A stretch of 54,835 nucleotides of DNA from Candidatus Endomicrobium labiotermitis (GTDB taxonomy: Bacteria; Elusimicrobiota; Endomicrobiia; Endomicrobiales; Endomicrobiaceae). The translations under genes and the position numbers were made by a program. Below the pieces are notes generated by a model. The model did no database searches. It saw only the letters and a program-made list of their open reading frames with translations, and had not been told where the DNA came from. The number at the start of each line of letters is the position of its first letter. The first letter of the stretch is position 1. Shown piece by piece: positions 7,828 to 17,592 of this stretch. The stretch spans positions 1 through 54,835 of the forward strand of contig WRFE01000004.1 of assembly GCA_009778965.1 (NCBI GenBank), written 5' to 3'.

Positions 7828-10800
7828 ATGAAAAAGACAGCGTGTTTAAAAAGCAGCAGGCTTTTTCGGGTATTGTTGTCATTATTTATGGTTATGCAAG
7901 CGTTCTCTTCCGTGTACGCGCAGGTGAATGTGGTTACGTCCGCGGATTTTGCGGCTAATTGGAACGGCGGAATATCGCCGATTGTAGTTCTCGGAGCTCC
8001 TCTTGACGCGGCCGGCAATTACGGAATATCCCTGGCAAATTCCTTAAATGCGTTTAGCGGAGCGAGCATATCGCTTAACGGTTATAGCGGCACGCCCAAC
8101 GGAAATGCGCTGATAATGAACGGGTATACTTTGTCTTTTGCTCCCGGCTGGAATAACAACATGAGCGCGAGCATCTCTGACTTAAGCATTTACGGAGCTA
8201 CTAACGGCGCAGTCTCATTTTTTGGAAACGGCGTCGGAGCACACACTTTTACGATTGACGGAACATATTTTTACGGAAACATAAACAGCTCAAGCGGCGG
8301 AGCAGTTAATATTCAGTCTCAAATGCAAAGCGCCGCCGCAAACTCTTATATGTTAACCGATAATGATTTTATAAGCAATCAAGCATTTGGCGGCGGCGGC
8401 GCGGTTTATATGGCTTCCAATAATTCCATTTATAGCGGCGGCAGTCCGAGCGTTTTTTCCGTAGTGGACAACACGGGGACAAACAGCCATTACATATCGC
8501 TAAATCAGTCCGGCGGCGGAGTCACTGATAACGGTCAAGGAAATACCGGTAAAAATACCGGTAATGACGCAAGTAAAAAGATGACTATTGCCAACGGCGG
8601 CGGTATATATTTCATGGCCAATAACGCCAATGGCGGAAATGTTATCAATCAATTTACCGCGCAGGGCTATACGTATTATCAAAACTATGCAACCGGCATG
8701 GGAGGCGCTATTTATAACGGCGTTCTCAACGGTAATAATCCGGCGGTAAACAATTTTAATATAACAGGCGGGGTATTTTCTCAAAACCAAGCCGGCGCAG
8801 GCGGCGGCGGAGCTATAGCTAATGAAATAAACGGCGGCAATACGACGGTAAATTTTAATATCAACGGACAATTTTATTCCAATTTAACATCCGGCAACGG
8901 CGGTGCGATTTCTAACCTCGTTGGCGACCAGGATTCTCCTTACGGCGGAACAGTCACTTTTAATATAGAAGGTTCGTTTGACAGCAATAAAGCTGTAAAC
9001 GGCGGAGCACTTTACAATAATATACAAGCCGGTCAGTCAAACGTGACGGTAAATATTAATAACGTCAACGGCTCTTCGGTCACAAACAATATTACAAATA
9101 ATTTCGCAAGCGGCAACGGCGGGGCAATATATAATACTTCGGGCAACAACAATCCCGGCACAGCCGTCGTTAATATAGCAGACGGCATTAACTTTTACGG
9201 AAACGGAGCCAACTACGGCGGAGCGATTTATAATACAGGTAACGGAGTAATAAATCTTAATACCGTTAGCAGTTTATCCGGCGGATTCGGCATAAGTTTT
9301 CAAAACAACTACGCCGGTGCTTCAACGCAAGGCGCAGACATTTACCAAAGCTCTTCTACGTCCGTTATAAACATAGCGGGCGACGGCCAGGTTAATATTT
9401 TTGGAGGGATCGGCGGCAAAGGTACTATTAACCAGTCCTCAGGCACCACTCTGTATTTGGACGGCGCAAGCGAAAGCTTTGGTTACACCGGCGTATTCAA
9501 CCAGGCGTACGGCGCAATTCTGGACTCTGCAGGACAGATGTTTGGCGGAGCAAATAATTTCGGAGGGGTTGCCAATATAACAAGCATTGCCGTGGATTTT
9601 TATTTTAACGCCAATATGCTAAGCGGCTCCGTAATGAACTATACAGCCGACTCCGCGGGACGCACATCTGTCGGCGCTGCGACCGGAGCAGGTACGCCCG
9701 GAATAAGTTTTGCCGGTACAGGCGCGACAGTAAACTTTGGCACCAACCAGCTGCAAGGTTTGTATTTGCTGCAAAATGACATCTTCAACGGGCAGGCAAA
9801 TACTATTAACTTTGGCAACAGCGATATTACTTTCGGTTCTGTCAATTATACCGGCGGAACTACCTACAATTTTTTTAATAATTCCATATTAGATCTTTCT
9901 AATTCTAAGCCCAATTCCAATGAATACAACCAATATGCTTTCGGCAGTCTGAACGCCCCGGACGGCACAACGCTGCTCAGCTTTAAAATAGGCAATGACA
10001 TGACTTCTACGCAGGCCGATACTATTAATGCTCTGACAGGCAGCGGCATCTTAGGACTGGGCAAAATATATGTTAACGACTCAAACGGCGTTATAACCGG
10101 CCAATACCGCATTATCTACGGCAATGTACTGGATTGGACGGCAAACGGTCTTACCCAGTACGTAGCGACAAGCTCAGGAACTTATACGTTAGAAACAATA
10201 AGCGATCAATATATAAATTTCACCAGCATAGGCACCGGCATTTCGTCAGGCACAACGTCAACGGTTAATCCCGGCGGCGGCACAACTACTACTACGGACA
10301 ATCCCGGCGGCGGCTCAACCACTACTACGACTGATCCAAGCGGCGGCTCAACCAGCACGACCACTGATTCCGGCTCCAACACGACTTCTACAACTACGAC
10401 AGATCCCAACGGTACCACCACCACGACTACCGGCTCCGGCGGTTCCACAACCACAACTACTACGGATACCGGCGGCGGCTCAAGCTCCACGGTGTACAAC
10501 GTCGACGGTTCCACAACAACTACTACTACGAATTCCGACGGCAGCACAACAACAACGACAACAAATACTGACGGAAATTCGACTACCACAACCACGAATC
10601 CCGGCGGCGGCACTTCCATTACAAATAATAATCCGGGTGGAACTGCGACAAGTACCATTACCACCAACTCCGATGGTAACACTACAACCACCACAACCAC
10701 TATTATAGATTCTAACGGCAGCACCGCAGCCACTACTACTAATTCCGACGGCAGCACCAGTACGACATACACGGATTCAGGCGGAACGGTTACCGTTACC

Positions 10801-13800
10801 ACTAACCCGGATGGCAGCGTTACTATTAATTCTACCGATCCGAGCGTTCCTTCCGGCACCGTACCTCCGGGAGGCGGTGACATTATAACAACATCGGATG
10901 GCGGTACTATTACCATAGCGCCCGGAGCGGGAGGCACAATCGTAATCACGGTAGATACGCCTGATGGCGGCGAAAGTATCGTCACGGCAGACCCGGGCGG
11001 TGCAGGCGGTTCTAAGTGCGATACGACAGATTCCGGCGGCAATACTATTAATACGACAACCGATTCCGGCGGGAATTCATCTACGACAAGCACTTCGCCC
11101 GACGACGGCGGCGGCAATAACAGCACTACCGCTACCAATACTAACCCCGACGGAAGCACAGACAGTTCAACGACGGATACCGGCGGCAGTAACGTAGGCA
11201 TTACGACTGACCCCAACGGAAACACCGAGAGTACCACAACCGACGGCTCAGGCGGTACCACCACTACCACCACTGACGGCAGTGGCGGCACTAGCACTAC
11301 CACAAACGACGGTTCCGGCGGCACTACAACCACCACGACCGACCCTAACAACGGAAACACAACTACTACCGTAAACAACGGCGGCGGCGACACCACAACC
11401 ACGACCGACCCTAACGGCGGCAGTGTTACCGTTACCAACCCTGACGGCAGCACCGCCGGCACAACGACTGACCCCAGCGGCGGCGCGACAGGCACGGTTA
11501 CAACTCCGCCTCCGACCACCCCTACGGTTCTTGTATTGAATGATGTCAATGACCTTGACAGCATTGCGACTTCCATAGGTATGTCTTCCGCAGCGGCACG
11601 TGCTTATCAAATCAGCGCGGGCGAGACTTATTATAACGATATGCCCCTTAGCGATATGGCGGAAGGTGTATTCTCCGTATACGGCGCGGACAGAACATCG
11701 GTATTAAGCGGGTTGAATCTGACTGAAGTGGAAGCCGGCTCAAGCACAGTAACACATCAATCTCTTTTCAAAATCATTAATGACGGAACGGCAAAAACGT
11801 TTATATTAGAAGATTTAACCATACAGGATGCTTACTCCTCGGCCGGCGGTGCAGTTATTAATATGAGCGACCCGAACGCAACGGTCTCGGTTACCAACCT
11901 GCTTATACAAAATAATCATTCCGACGGGGACGGCGGCGTGTTTAACGTAACAGCCGGCGTTATGACAGGATGGAATATTGTTTATGATCATAACACTTCC
12001 TCAGGCAATGGCGGTGCTGTTTATAATACTGCTTCTATAACTAAACACGGCGGCTCGTTTACAAACAACTATGCGGTGGGCAACGGCGGCGCTGTTTATA
12101 ATGACGCGTCCGATCCGAATAATATGCTGTCAATATGCGCCGGCAGCGGCGGTGACTATGTTACTCCTTTGGGTACATTTAGCGGTATGCTTATTACCGG
12201 CAATAAAGCAGGCGGTTTAGGTGGCGCTGTTTACAATGCCGCGGGAAGCTATATGTCCATGGCTTCACTTGCAGGCGCGGATGTGGTACTTGATGAAAAT
12301 TACTCCAACTGGAACGGTACTACCGGAACACGCAACGACATTTATAACGAGGGCACACTTAATTTTGACAGCACAGGCGGCTCCTGGTATGTAGGTGGCG
12401 GTTTCGCGGGCAGCGGCACGATAAATAAATACAGCCCCGTTGTGCTGAATCTCGCCGCGACCAGCGACAGTTCGAATTTTGTCGGTAATTTCAACCAATA
12501 TAACGGCATTGTAAATATTAACGGGACATTTTTTGGCGGACAAAGTATCATAGCAAGCGGCATATTGAACTGGAATGCAGGCGCCGTAAGACCTGCTACG
12601 GCATTACTTCAGGTAATAAGCGGTACTATCAATATATACGGCGATTTAATTCTGGACAAGCAGTATGATATTATAGGTCCGGCTTCAACGCTTAATCTTT
12701 ATCCGGGCGGATCTTACAATATAGCGGGCGGCACGGTTTTCCTTAACACGACTGATATGCTTGTAACTCCGCAGGGTACTTACGGCACGGCAAGCCAGAG
12801 CGACGGCTATCTTGTTATAGGCGGGGCTGATATGCTTGTCTATTCCGGCGCATTTGAACAGACCGGCGGCGTAATACGGCTGGAGAACCAGGCCACAGCC
12901 TATCTTAATTATAATCTGCCCGGAAGCGGCATTTACGGCGGGGATATTGTCATTACAAATGCAACGTTATTCGCGGAAAATTATACTATTACTTACGGCG
13001 CGGGCATTGGGACAATAGTTCCCACAAGCGGCTCTCTTGCGATGGGAGACAATGCTGCTTTTAATTCCATAGACGGAGTTATACAAACGCATAATTTCGC
13101 GGGTTCGTTTGGCTTATTCTCCGTAATGTCCAGTTCAGGACAGACTACCGCCAACTTTATGGTGGATGTTGACGCGCGGGCATGTAAATCCGATACTCTC
13201 GTATTCGCGCAAGGAGCGGCCGTTATCGGCAGTACAACGCCTTTCATATACGGCAACGGCGTTAACGTTTCAAGTCATCCCGAATTTACAGTGAAGGACG
13301 TTTATGCGACCGGAGGCTTTATTATGCTGGAAGACATAAATCTTATAAATATGCCTATAACCGAGGTTGTTCCTTTCACTATTATAGACCCGCCGGCGGC
13401 GCCGTTTAGCGATCCGCGACTTATATTTGTAGCAACAGATAAAAAATATGAAACGGCAGCCGGTATATACGGGCTTTATTCGATGGGAATGGGCAATTAC
13501 GAGTTGCGTATGGAATCTATTAACCCGGCTGCTCCACGCGGACAAGCGGCGCTGCTGGCAATGTTTGAAGGGCAGCTTACCGCAAACGGCGTTTTGTTTG
13601 ACCACGTATTTTTTGACAGCAATCAAATGGTTGTGGACGAATATAAGTATGAGTATAAATTTTTGCCCAGACAGTTTTTCAAAGAGAACAGGGAAAAATC
13701 CTATTGGGTAAAAACCTATTATGAAAACGAAAGATTATCTGTTTCGGATAGCGTTGACTTGAAAAACAATCTTTACGGCGCGATTTTCGGGCTTGATTTT

Positions 13801-14460
13801 GCCGCTAAAGACATCGGCGGCAATTCATATTTTATGCCAAGCGTCTTTGCAGGTTATACCGGAGAATCACAAAGCCTTGCTTCGGCGTCGATGAGCCAAA
13901 ACGCCGTAAGAGCCGGGTTTATGGCATCGGTAATGGTTAACGACGTTTATACGGCTTCGGCTTTGGTTTACGGCGGCGGATACGGCAACAATATGGAAGT
14001 CAAAGGAAACGAAGAAAATCTTTACGGTTTGTTTGCCGGAGCGGCCGTTAAAAATTCTTATAATATGTATATGAACAATTTTGTTTTGCAGCCTTTTGCC
14101 ATGGCGTCTTATATTTTTTACGGCAAGCAAAGCTGGAATTCTTCTTACGGCAATATAGAAATGGAAACGGATTCTATGAACGGCTTTACTCTTTCGCCCG
14201 GAGCCAACCTTATTTACGCTCTGGATACGTGGAGTTTCTTAGCCGGCGGCGCGTACGTTTATAATCTTGGAGACAGAATTACCGGAAGAATAGGAAATAT
14301 AGAACTCCCGGCTTTCAACGCGGGACTTGGCTATTTTGAATGGACGGCGGGCGCTTCCAAAATATTTTCGAAAAACTTGAATATTTGGCTTAAAGGCGTT
14401 TATAAAACCAACCGCTATTCGGATATCGGCGTAAAAGCGGGCGCAGGGTGGAGGTTCTAA
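7828..14460 (+). CDS. Giant Pmp-like autotransporter adhesin with Thr-rich stalk
   Basis: 2210 residues. A long signal peptide (about 1-32, ending SVYAQ) is followed by a beta-helix passenger (about 33-800) with many GGAIYN / GGAVYM repeats, the pattern of chlamydial polymorphic membrane proteins and autotransporter adhesins. Residues about 809-1229 are an extreme Thr/Gly/Ser/Asp/Pro-rich tract (TTTTTDPNGGS type). A second GGAVYN beta-helix occupies about 1230-1950, and the C-terminal 255 residues form an autotransporter beta-barrel (from SYWVKTYYENE) ending in aromatic Phe (GAGWRF). The product should be exported by type V secretion and displayed on the surface. AAGGAG precedes the ATG. The next gene begins 2 bases after its stop, with its ribosome binding site inside this gene's 3' end. 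The barrel half and passenger are intact. Confidence 0.9.
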   Translation: MKKTACLKSSRLFRVLLSLFMVMQAFSSVYAQVNVVTSADFAANWNGGISPIVVLGAPLDAAGNYGISLANSLNAFSGASISLNGYSGTPNGNALIMNGYTLSFAPGWNNNMSASISDLSIYGATNGAVSFFGNGVGAHTFTIDGTYFYGNINSSSGGAVNIQSQMQSAAANSYMLTDNDFISNQAFGGGGAVYMASNNSIYSGGSPSVFSVVDNTGTNSHYISLNQSGGGVTDNGQGNTGKNTGNDASKKMTIANGGGIYFMANNANGGNVINQFTAQGYTYYQNYATGMGGAIYNGVLNGNNPAVNNFNITGGVFSQNQAGAGGGGAIANEINGGNTTVNFNINGQFYSNLTSGNGGAISNLVGDQDSPYGGTVTFNIEGSFDSNKAVNGGALYNNIQAGQSNVTVNINNVNGSSVTNNITNNFASGNGGAIYNTSGNNNPGTAVVNIADGINFYGNGANYGGAIYNTGNGVINLNTVSSLSGGFGISFQNNYAGASTQGADIYQSSSTSVINIAGDGQVNIFGGIGGKGTINQSSGTTLYLDGASESFGYTGVFNQAYGAILDSAGQMFGGANNFGGVANITSIAVDFYFNANMLSGSVMNYTADSAGRTSVGAATGAGTPGISFAGTGATVNFGTNQLQGLYLLQNDIFNGQANTINFGNSDITFGSVNYTGGTTYNFFNNSILDLSNSKPNSNEYNQYAFGSLNAPDGTTLLSFKIGNDMTSTQADTINALTGSGILGLGKIYVNDSNGVITGQYRIIYGNVLDWTANGLTQYVATSSGTYTLETISDQYINFTSIGTGISSGTTSTVNPGGGTTTTTDNPGGGSTTTTTDPSGGSTSTTTDSGSNTTSTTTTDPNGTTTTTTGSGGSTTTTTTDTGGGSSSTVYNVDGSTTTTTTNSDGSTTTTTTNTDGNSTTTTTNPGGGTSITNNNPGGTATSTITTNSDGNTTTTTTTIIDSNGSTAATTTNSDGSTSTTYTDSGGTVTVTTNPDGSVTINSTDPSVPSGTVPPGGGDIITTSDGGTITIAPGAGGTIVITVDTPDGGESIVTADPGGAGGSKCDTTDSGGNTINTTTDSGGNSSTTSTSPDDGGGNNSTTATNTNPDGSTDSSTTDTGGSNVGITTDPNGNTESTTTDGSGGTTTTTTDGSGGTSTTTNDGSGGTTTTTTDPNNGNTTTTVNNGGGDTTTTTDPNGGSVTVTNPDGSTAGTTTDPSGGATGTVTTPPPTTPTVLVLNDVNDLDSIATSIGMSSAAARAYQISAGETYYNDMPLSDMAEGVFSVYGADRTSVLSGLNLTEVEAGSSTVTHQSLFKIINDGTAKTFILEDLTIQDAYSSAGGAVINMSDPNATVSVTNLLIQNNHSDGDGGVFNVTAGVMTGWNIVYDHNTSSGNGGAVYNTASITKHGGSFTNNYAVGNGGAVYNDASDPNNMLSICAGSGGDYVTPLGTFSGMLITGNKAGGLGGAVYNAAGSYMSMASLAGADVVLDENYSNWNGTTGTRNDIYNEGTLNFDSTGGSWYVGGGFAGSGTINKYSPVVLNLAATSDSSNFVGNFNQYNGIVNINGTFFGGQSIIASGILNWNAGAVRPATALLQVISGTINIYGDLILDKQYDIIGPASTLNLYPGGSYNIAGGTVFLNTTDMLVTPQGTYGTASQSDGYLVIGGADMLVYSGAFEQTGGVIRLENQATAYLNYNLPGSGIYGGDIVITNATLFAENYTITYGAGIGTIVPTSGSLAMGDNAAFNSIDGVIQTHNFAGSFGLFSVMSSSGQTTANFMVDVDARACKSDTLVFAQGAAVIGSTTPFIYGNGVNVSSHPEFTVKDVYATGGFIMLEDINLINMPITEVVPFTIIDPPAAPFSDPRLIFVATDKKYETAAGIYGLYSMGMGNYELRMESINPAAPRGQAALLAMFEGQLTANGVLFDHVFFDSNQMVVDEYKYEYKFLPRQFFKENREKSYWVKTYYENERLSVSDSVDLKNNLYGAIFGLDFAAKDIGGNSYFMPSVFAGYTGESQSLASASMSQNAVRAGFMASVMVNDVYTASALVYGGGYGNNMEVKGNEENLYGLFAGAAVKNSYNMYMNNFVLQPFAMASYIFYGKQSWNSSYGNIEMETDSMNGFTLSPGANLIYALDTWSFLAGGAYVYNLGDRITGRIGNIELPAFNAGLGYFEWTAGASKIFSKNLNIWLKGVYKTNRYSDIGVKAGAGWRF
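10252..11515 (+). repeat. Low-complexity Thr/Gly/Ser-coding tract in autotransporter
   Basis: About 1.26 kb of degenerate repeats coding runs of 2-6 threonines punctuated by DPNGG, NSDGS or DGSGG. All four Thr codons are mixed, so the DNA repeat is much less regular than the protein repeat. A lone Cys sits at about residue 1063. The tract separates two beta-helix blocks and probably acts as an extended stalk or O-glycosylation region (inference). Confidence 0.8.
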
Positions 14461-14462
14461 CA

Positions 14463-16133
14463 ATGAGGAAATTACAAATTACGAATGACAAATTACGAAT
14501 CAACGGCAGAAGCTTTTTTGTTGGCATTGTGAAGAGCATCGTAGATGCGACGAAGCAATCCAAGTTAGCGGGCATTATTGCGCTTATTGCAATAACGTTT
14601 ATCTTTTCCGTATCTCAAGCTCAGGCTGTTGAGAATGCCTTTTCTCTTTCGGCGTTAAATTCCGCCGTTCTTAAATCAGGGACTAATTCTATTAATAAAA
14701 GGCTTGGCGATTTGAGAAGAACAAAAGAAGAAGTCACAAGCGCTGTATGGATGAGAGGTTATTATAATGAACTCTCAAAATACGGCGGGCTTGAATTGGA
14801 CGCGAATATTTCAGGTGTAGAGGCTGGCGTTGATTTTCGTGTACTAAAAGACAGTCCCAACAGAATTTATGCGGGCGTTTTGACCGGGTATATAGGAGCG
14901 GAAAATTTCGACAAGATAAACAACATTAAATCCGGCGCACCTGTAATCGGCTTATACGAAACCTGGCTTAATCCCGACGGCTGGTTTATAGACGCCGTTG
15001 CCAGATATTTTTTCTATAACGCGCAGAATGTTTTGTCCGGGCAGAAAACGGACTTTGGAATGTTTGCCGCAAGCATTGAAGGCGGAAAAGAGTTTAAATT
15101 CCTTACTAATTCTTCCGATTTTTTTATGGTCGAGCCTAAGCTTAAAGGAACATTCGGGCATATTCAGGGAAGAACATTTAATTATCTTGAGTATGACGCG
15201 TCGCATACTTTAATTTTCCGGCCCGCTGTTTTTGCCGGATATTCGGCGACGCTAAAGAACGGCGCTATTGTTGAACCGTATGTTGAAGGCGGATACAGTC
15301 AGGATTTATCGTCCGATATGAAAATAAGCGGATATGGTTCCCGCGGAATTTCCGGAGGAAGCTTTGATATCGGCGGCGGGTTCAACGCCATAATAACAAA
15401 AATTCTTTCGATTTACACATACGCCGGCTATGAAAAAGGGGATAAAATAGAGAATTTGTCGGTTAACGCGGGGTTTAGAATAGCGTTAACAGGCGCAAGA
15501 TGTTGCGGATGCGTCAAAAATAAGTGCGAAAACTGTAAATGCGGGCAATCATGCAAAAATAAAAAAGCGGATGAATCTACAGATTCCGCAGGATCAGGCT
15601 CTGTTTCAGAATCGCCGCTAACAGGGAATGAAACATCCGTAGAAACATCGGAAAATTCAACAAATTTCGCAAGCGCAGATATGTCTGATGATTTAAAAAA
15701 TGCTTTAAGCGGAGACAGCGGCGGCGCAACGCAGGATTTTTCAGAAGAAACTCTTTCGGACTATAAAGATATGGTTAATATAAACACCGAGATAGAAGGC
15801 GTGGTTTCTTCGCATCCGGTTCATTTTGCGTTCGACAAATACGAAATAATGACCGAAGACGAATATTATCTTAAAGATCTTGCGGACAAAATAGACAAAT
15901 CCGGAAAGAATTATGAAATCAACGGATACACAGACAGAATCGGAGACGCGGAGTATAATCAGGCTTTGTCGGAACACAGAGCAAAAACGGTTTATGATGA
16001 ACTTATAAGATTTGGCGTGTCACCAGATAAACTCATCTATAAAGGGTTTGGTTTTGCTAATCCGGTAAATACCGACGATACCTTGGAAGCTGATGCCGAA
16101 AACAGAAGAGTCGAAATAAAAGCAGTCCAGTAA
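14463..16133 (+). CDS. Autotransporter-type barrel fused to OmpA peptidoglycan-binding domain
   Basis: 556 residues starting at the ATG with GGAGG 8 bases upstream (a GTG at 14448 lacks one). Residues 1-56 hold a long basic n-region and a signal peptide ending SQAQA. Residues about 94-345 are a beta-barrel with pertactin/autotransporter-like strands (VWMRGYYNE, GVEAGVDFRV). Residues 347-364 hold seven cysteines (CC-x-C-x4-C-x2-C-x-C-x3-C). An acidic Ser-rich linker follows, then residues 451-556 form an OmpA/MotB domain (FDKYEI, NGYTDRIGD, NQALSEHRA, NRRVEI) that binds peptidoglycan. It is coupled to the giant adhesin and may anchor or assist it. The N-terminal 33 codons coincide with two dispersed repeat types. 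A terminator follows. Confidence 0.85.
   Translation: MRKLQITNDKLRINGRSFFVGIVKSIVDATKQSKLAGIIALIAITFIFSVSQAQAVENAFSLSALNSAVLKSGTNSINKRLGDLRRTKEEVTSAVWMRGYYNELSKYGGLELDANISGVEAGVDFRVLKDSPNRIYAGVLTGYIGAENFDKINNIKSGAPVIGLYETWLNPDGWFIDAVARYFFYNAQNVLSGQKTDFGMFAASIEGGKEFKFLTNSSDFFMVEPKLKGTFGHIQGRTFNYLEYDASHTLIFRPAVFAGYSATLKNGAIVEPYVEGGYSQDLSSDMKISGYGSRGISGGSFDIGGGFNAIITKILSIYTYAGYEKGDKIENLSVNAGFRIALTGARCCGCVKNKCENCKCGQSCKNKKADESTDSAGSGSVSESPLTGNETSVETSENSTNFASADMSDDLKNALSGDSGGATQDFSEETLSDYKDMVNINTEIEGVVSSHPVHFAFDKYEIMTEDEYYLKDLADKIDKSGKNYEINGYTDRIGDAEYNQALSEHRAKTVYDELIRFGVSPDKLIYKGFGFANPVNTDDTLEADAENRRVEIKAVQ
14469..14502 (+). repeat. ATTACGA-type 7-bp repeat inside coding sequence
   Basis: ATTACAAATTACGAATGAC followed by AAATTACGAAT: imperfect tandem ATTACGA units, coding LQITNDKLRI near the N-terminus of the barrel-OmpA protein. 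The same unit occurs at 21932, 36512 and 41814. Confidence 0.7.
14521..14561 (+). repeat. Palindromic repeat remnant inside coding sequence
   Basis: GGCATTGTGAAGAGC and GCGACGAAGCAATCC flank a short centre. They resemble the two arms of a hairpin repeat (CATTGCGAGGAGC ... GACGAAGCAATC) scattered through many bacterial genomes. Here it encodes GIVKSIVDATKQSK in the signal-peptide n-region. Confidence 0.45.
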
Positions 16134-16147
16134 TTATAACGATAAAC

Positions 16148-16182
16148 AAAAAGCGGGGATTTAGCTTATTCCCCGCTTTTTT
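16148..16182 (+). terminator. Rho-independent terminator after barrel-OmpA gene
   Basis: AAAAAGCGGGGA pairs with TCCCCGCTTTTT across a 10-base loop and is followed by T. It lies 15 bases after the stop at 16133. Confidence 0.9.
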
Positions 16183-16222
16183 ATTCTAATTATTCATAGA
16201 AAAATTTTTGTAAAAATATACA

Positions 16223-16252
16223 TTGTATTGTTTATTTTTAATTGTGTATAAT
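16223..16252 (+). promoter_or_regulatory. Sigma70-type promoter for the helicase gene
   Basis: TTGTAT, an 18-base spacer and TATAAT in the intergenic region. The expected start is near 16259, giving a 35-base leader to the ATG at 16294. Confidence 0.5.
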
Positions 16253-16293
16253 TATGTTCCTATAATTAAGCAAAATGGCAGGCATAAAAAGCT

Positions 16294-17577
16294 ATGAATT
16301 TAGAAATCAACGAAGAATTTAAACAGGCTTACGATTTAATTTCAAAAACCGGCGATTGCGTTTTTGTTACGGGAAACGCCGGTACCGGGAAAACCGCGTT
16401 TTTGAAATATTATGCCATGCGCGCGCAAAAGAAAACCGTAATTCTTGCGCCCACAGGAGTTGCCGCTCTTAACGCGGGCGGCGAAACCGTCCATTCGTTT
16501 TTTAATTTCAAGCCGGATGTAACTCTTTCCAAAATAAAAAAGAAAAAACTAAGCGATGATTCAATATATAAAAAAGTCGAAACAATAATAATAGACGAAG
16601 CCTCAATGCTGCGCTGCGATTTGTTGGACTGCATTGATAAATTTTTAAGAATGAACAGAGATTCGCACGCCGAACCTTTCGGCGGCGTTCAGATGGTTTT
16701 TATAGGAGATTTATTTCAGCTTCCGCCTGTCGTAAAAAAAGATGAAGCTCATATTTTTAATTCAATTTACAAAACTCCATATTTTTTAAGCGCGCATTCC
16801 TTAGACTGCTGCATGCTTCACACTGTGGAACTTAAAAAAATATACCGCCAGACGGAAAATTATTTTGTATCGCTTCTAAACAGCGTGCGAAACGGGTCTG
16901 CGGGCAATGATGAACTTGCCATCTTAAACCAAAAAACGGTATCAACGCAAAAACAGGATTTAAAAGAAAGCCAAAGTCTTCCTGTATATCTTACAACTAC
17001 AAACAAAAAAGCCGCGGGAATAAATTATCAGTATCTTTCAAACCTTAAAAGCGAGAGAGTTTCTTTTGTGGCGGAAACTGAAAATATTGATGAAGATTTA
17101 AACGTTTTGCCGGCAGAAAACGAACTTGTGATAAAAAAAGGCGCGCAGGTCATGATGGTAAATAATGACGTTAAAGGACGCTGGGTAAACGGAAGCATCG
17201 GCGTTGTGGAAGACGTTAAAAAAGGCATTTACAGCGATAAAGTTTTTATATGCGTAAAATTTCCCGACGGCAGAATCGAACAGGTGGAGCCTTACAAGTG
17301 GGAACTTTTTAAATACAAATGGAACGATGAGCTTAAACAAATAGAAACCGAAAGCGCGGGATTTTTTAAACAGTATCCGTTAAAATTATCGTGGGCGGTA
17401 ACAATTCACAAAAGTCAGGGTAAAACTTTTGACAATGTTATTATAGATATGGAGTACGGCGCTTTTGCTCCGGGACAATTGTATGTGGCATTAAGCCGCT
17501 GTACGACATTTGACGGAATATCTCTTTCAAGGCCTCTGACAAAAAGGGATATGATGTCGGCTCGCTTCTCATTCTGA
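16294..17577 (+). CDS. Pif1/RecD2-like superfamily 1B helicase
   Basis: 427 residues. The Walker A motif is GNAGTGKTAFL (about residues 27-37), motif Ia is LAPTGVAALNAGGETVHSF, and Walker B is IIIDEASML. Motif III is FIGDLFQLPPV, and the C-terminal UvrD-C-like block has SWAVTIHKSQGKTFDNVIID and QLYVALSRC. This set and length fit a Pif1-family 5'-3' DNA helicase, which unwinds stalled forks, G-quadruplexes or recombination intermediates in the cytoplasm. No N-terminal nuclease or C-terminal extra domain is present. It precedes bioD by 15 bases and may be co-transcribed with it, though the functions are unrelated. Confidence 0.88.
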   Translation: MNLEINEEFKQAYDLISKTGDCVFVTGNAGTGKTAFLKYYAMRAQKKTVILAPTGVAALNAGGETVHSFFNFKPDVTLSKIKKKKLSDDSIYKKVETIIIDEASMLRCDLLDCIDKFLRMNRDSHAEPFGGVQMVFIGDLFQLPPVVKKDEAHIFNSIYKTPYFLSAHSLDCCMLHTVELKKIYRQTENYFVSLLNSVRNGSAGNDELAILNQKTVSTQKQDLKESQSLPVYLTTTNKKAAGINYQYLSNLKSERVSFVAETENIDEDLNVLPAENELVIKKGAQVMMVNNDVKGRWVNGSIGVVEDVKKGIYSDKVFICVKFPDGRIEQVEPYKWELFKYKWNDELKQIETESAGFFKQYPLKLSWAVTIHKSQGKTFDNVIIDMEYGAFAPGQLYVALSRCTTFDGISLSRPLTKRDMMSARFSF

Positions 17578-17592
17578 CAAATAAGGAAAAAT

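Noticed and set aside
10206-11576. Long minus-strand open frame (456 codons) rich in Val/Pro/Ser opposite the autotransporter stalk
   Set aside because: It is the mirror of Thr codons (ACN read backwards rarely gives a stop). No ribosome site, signal or family motif is present, and the plus-strand gene is coherent across the region.
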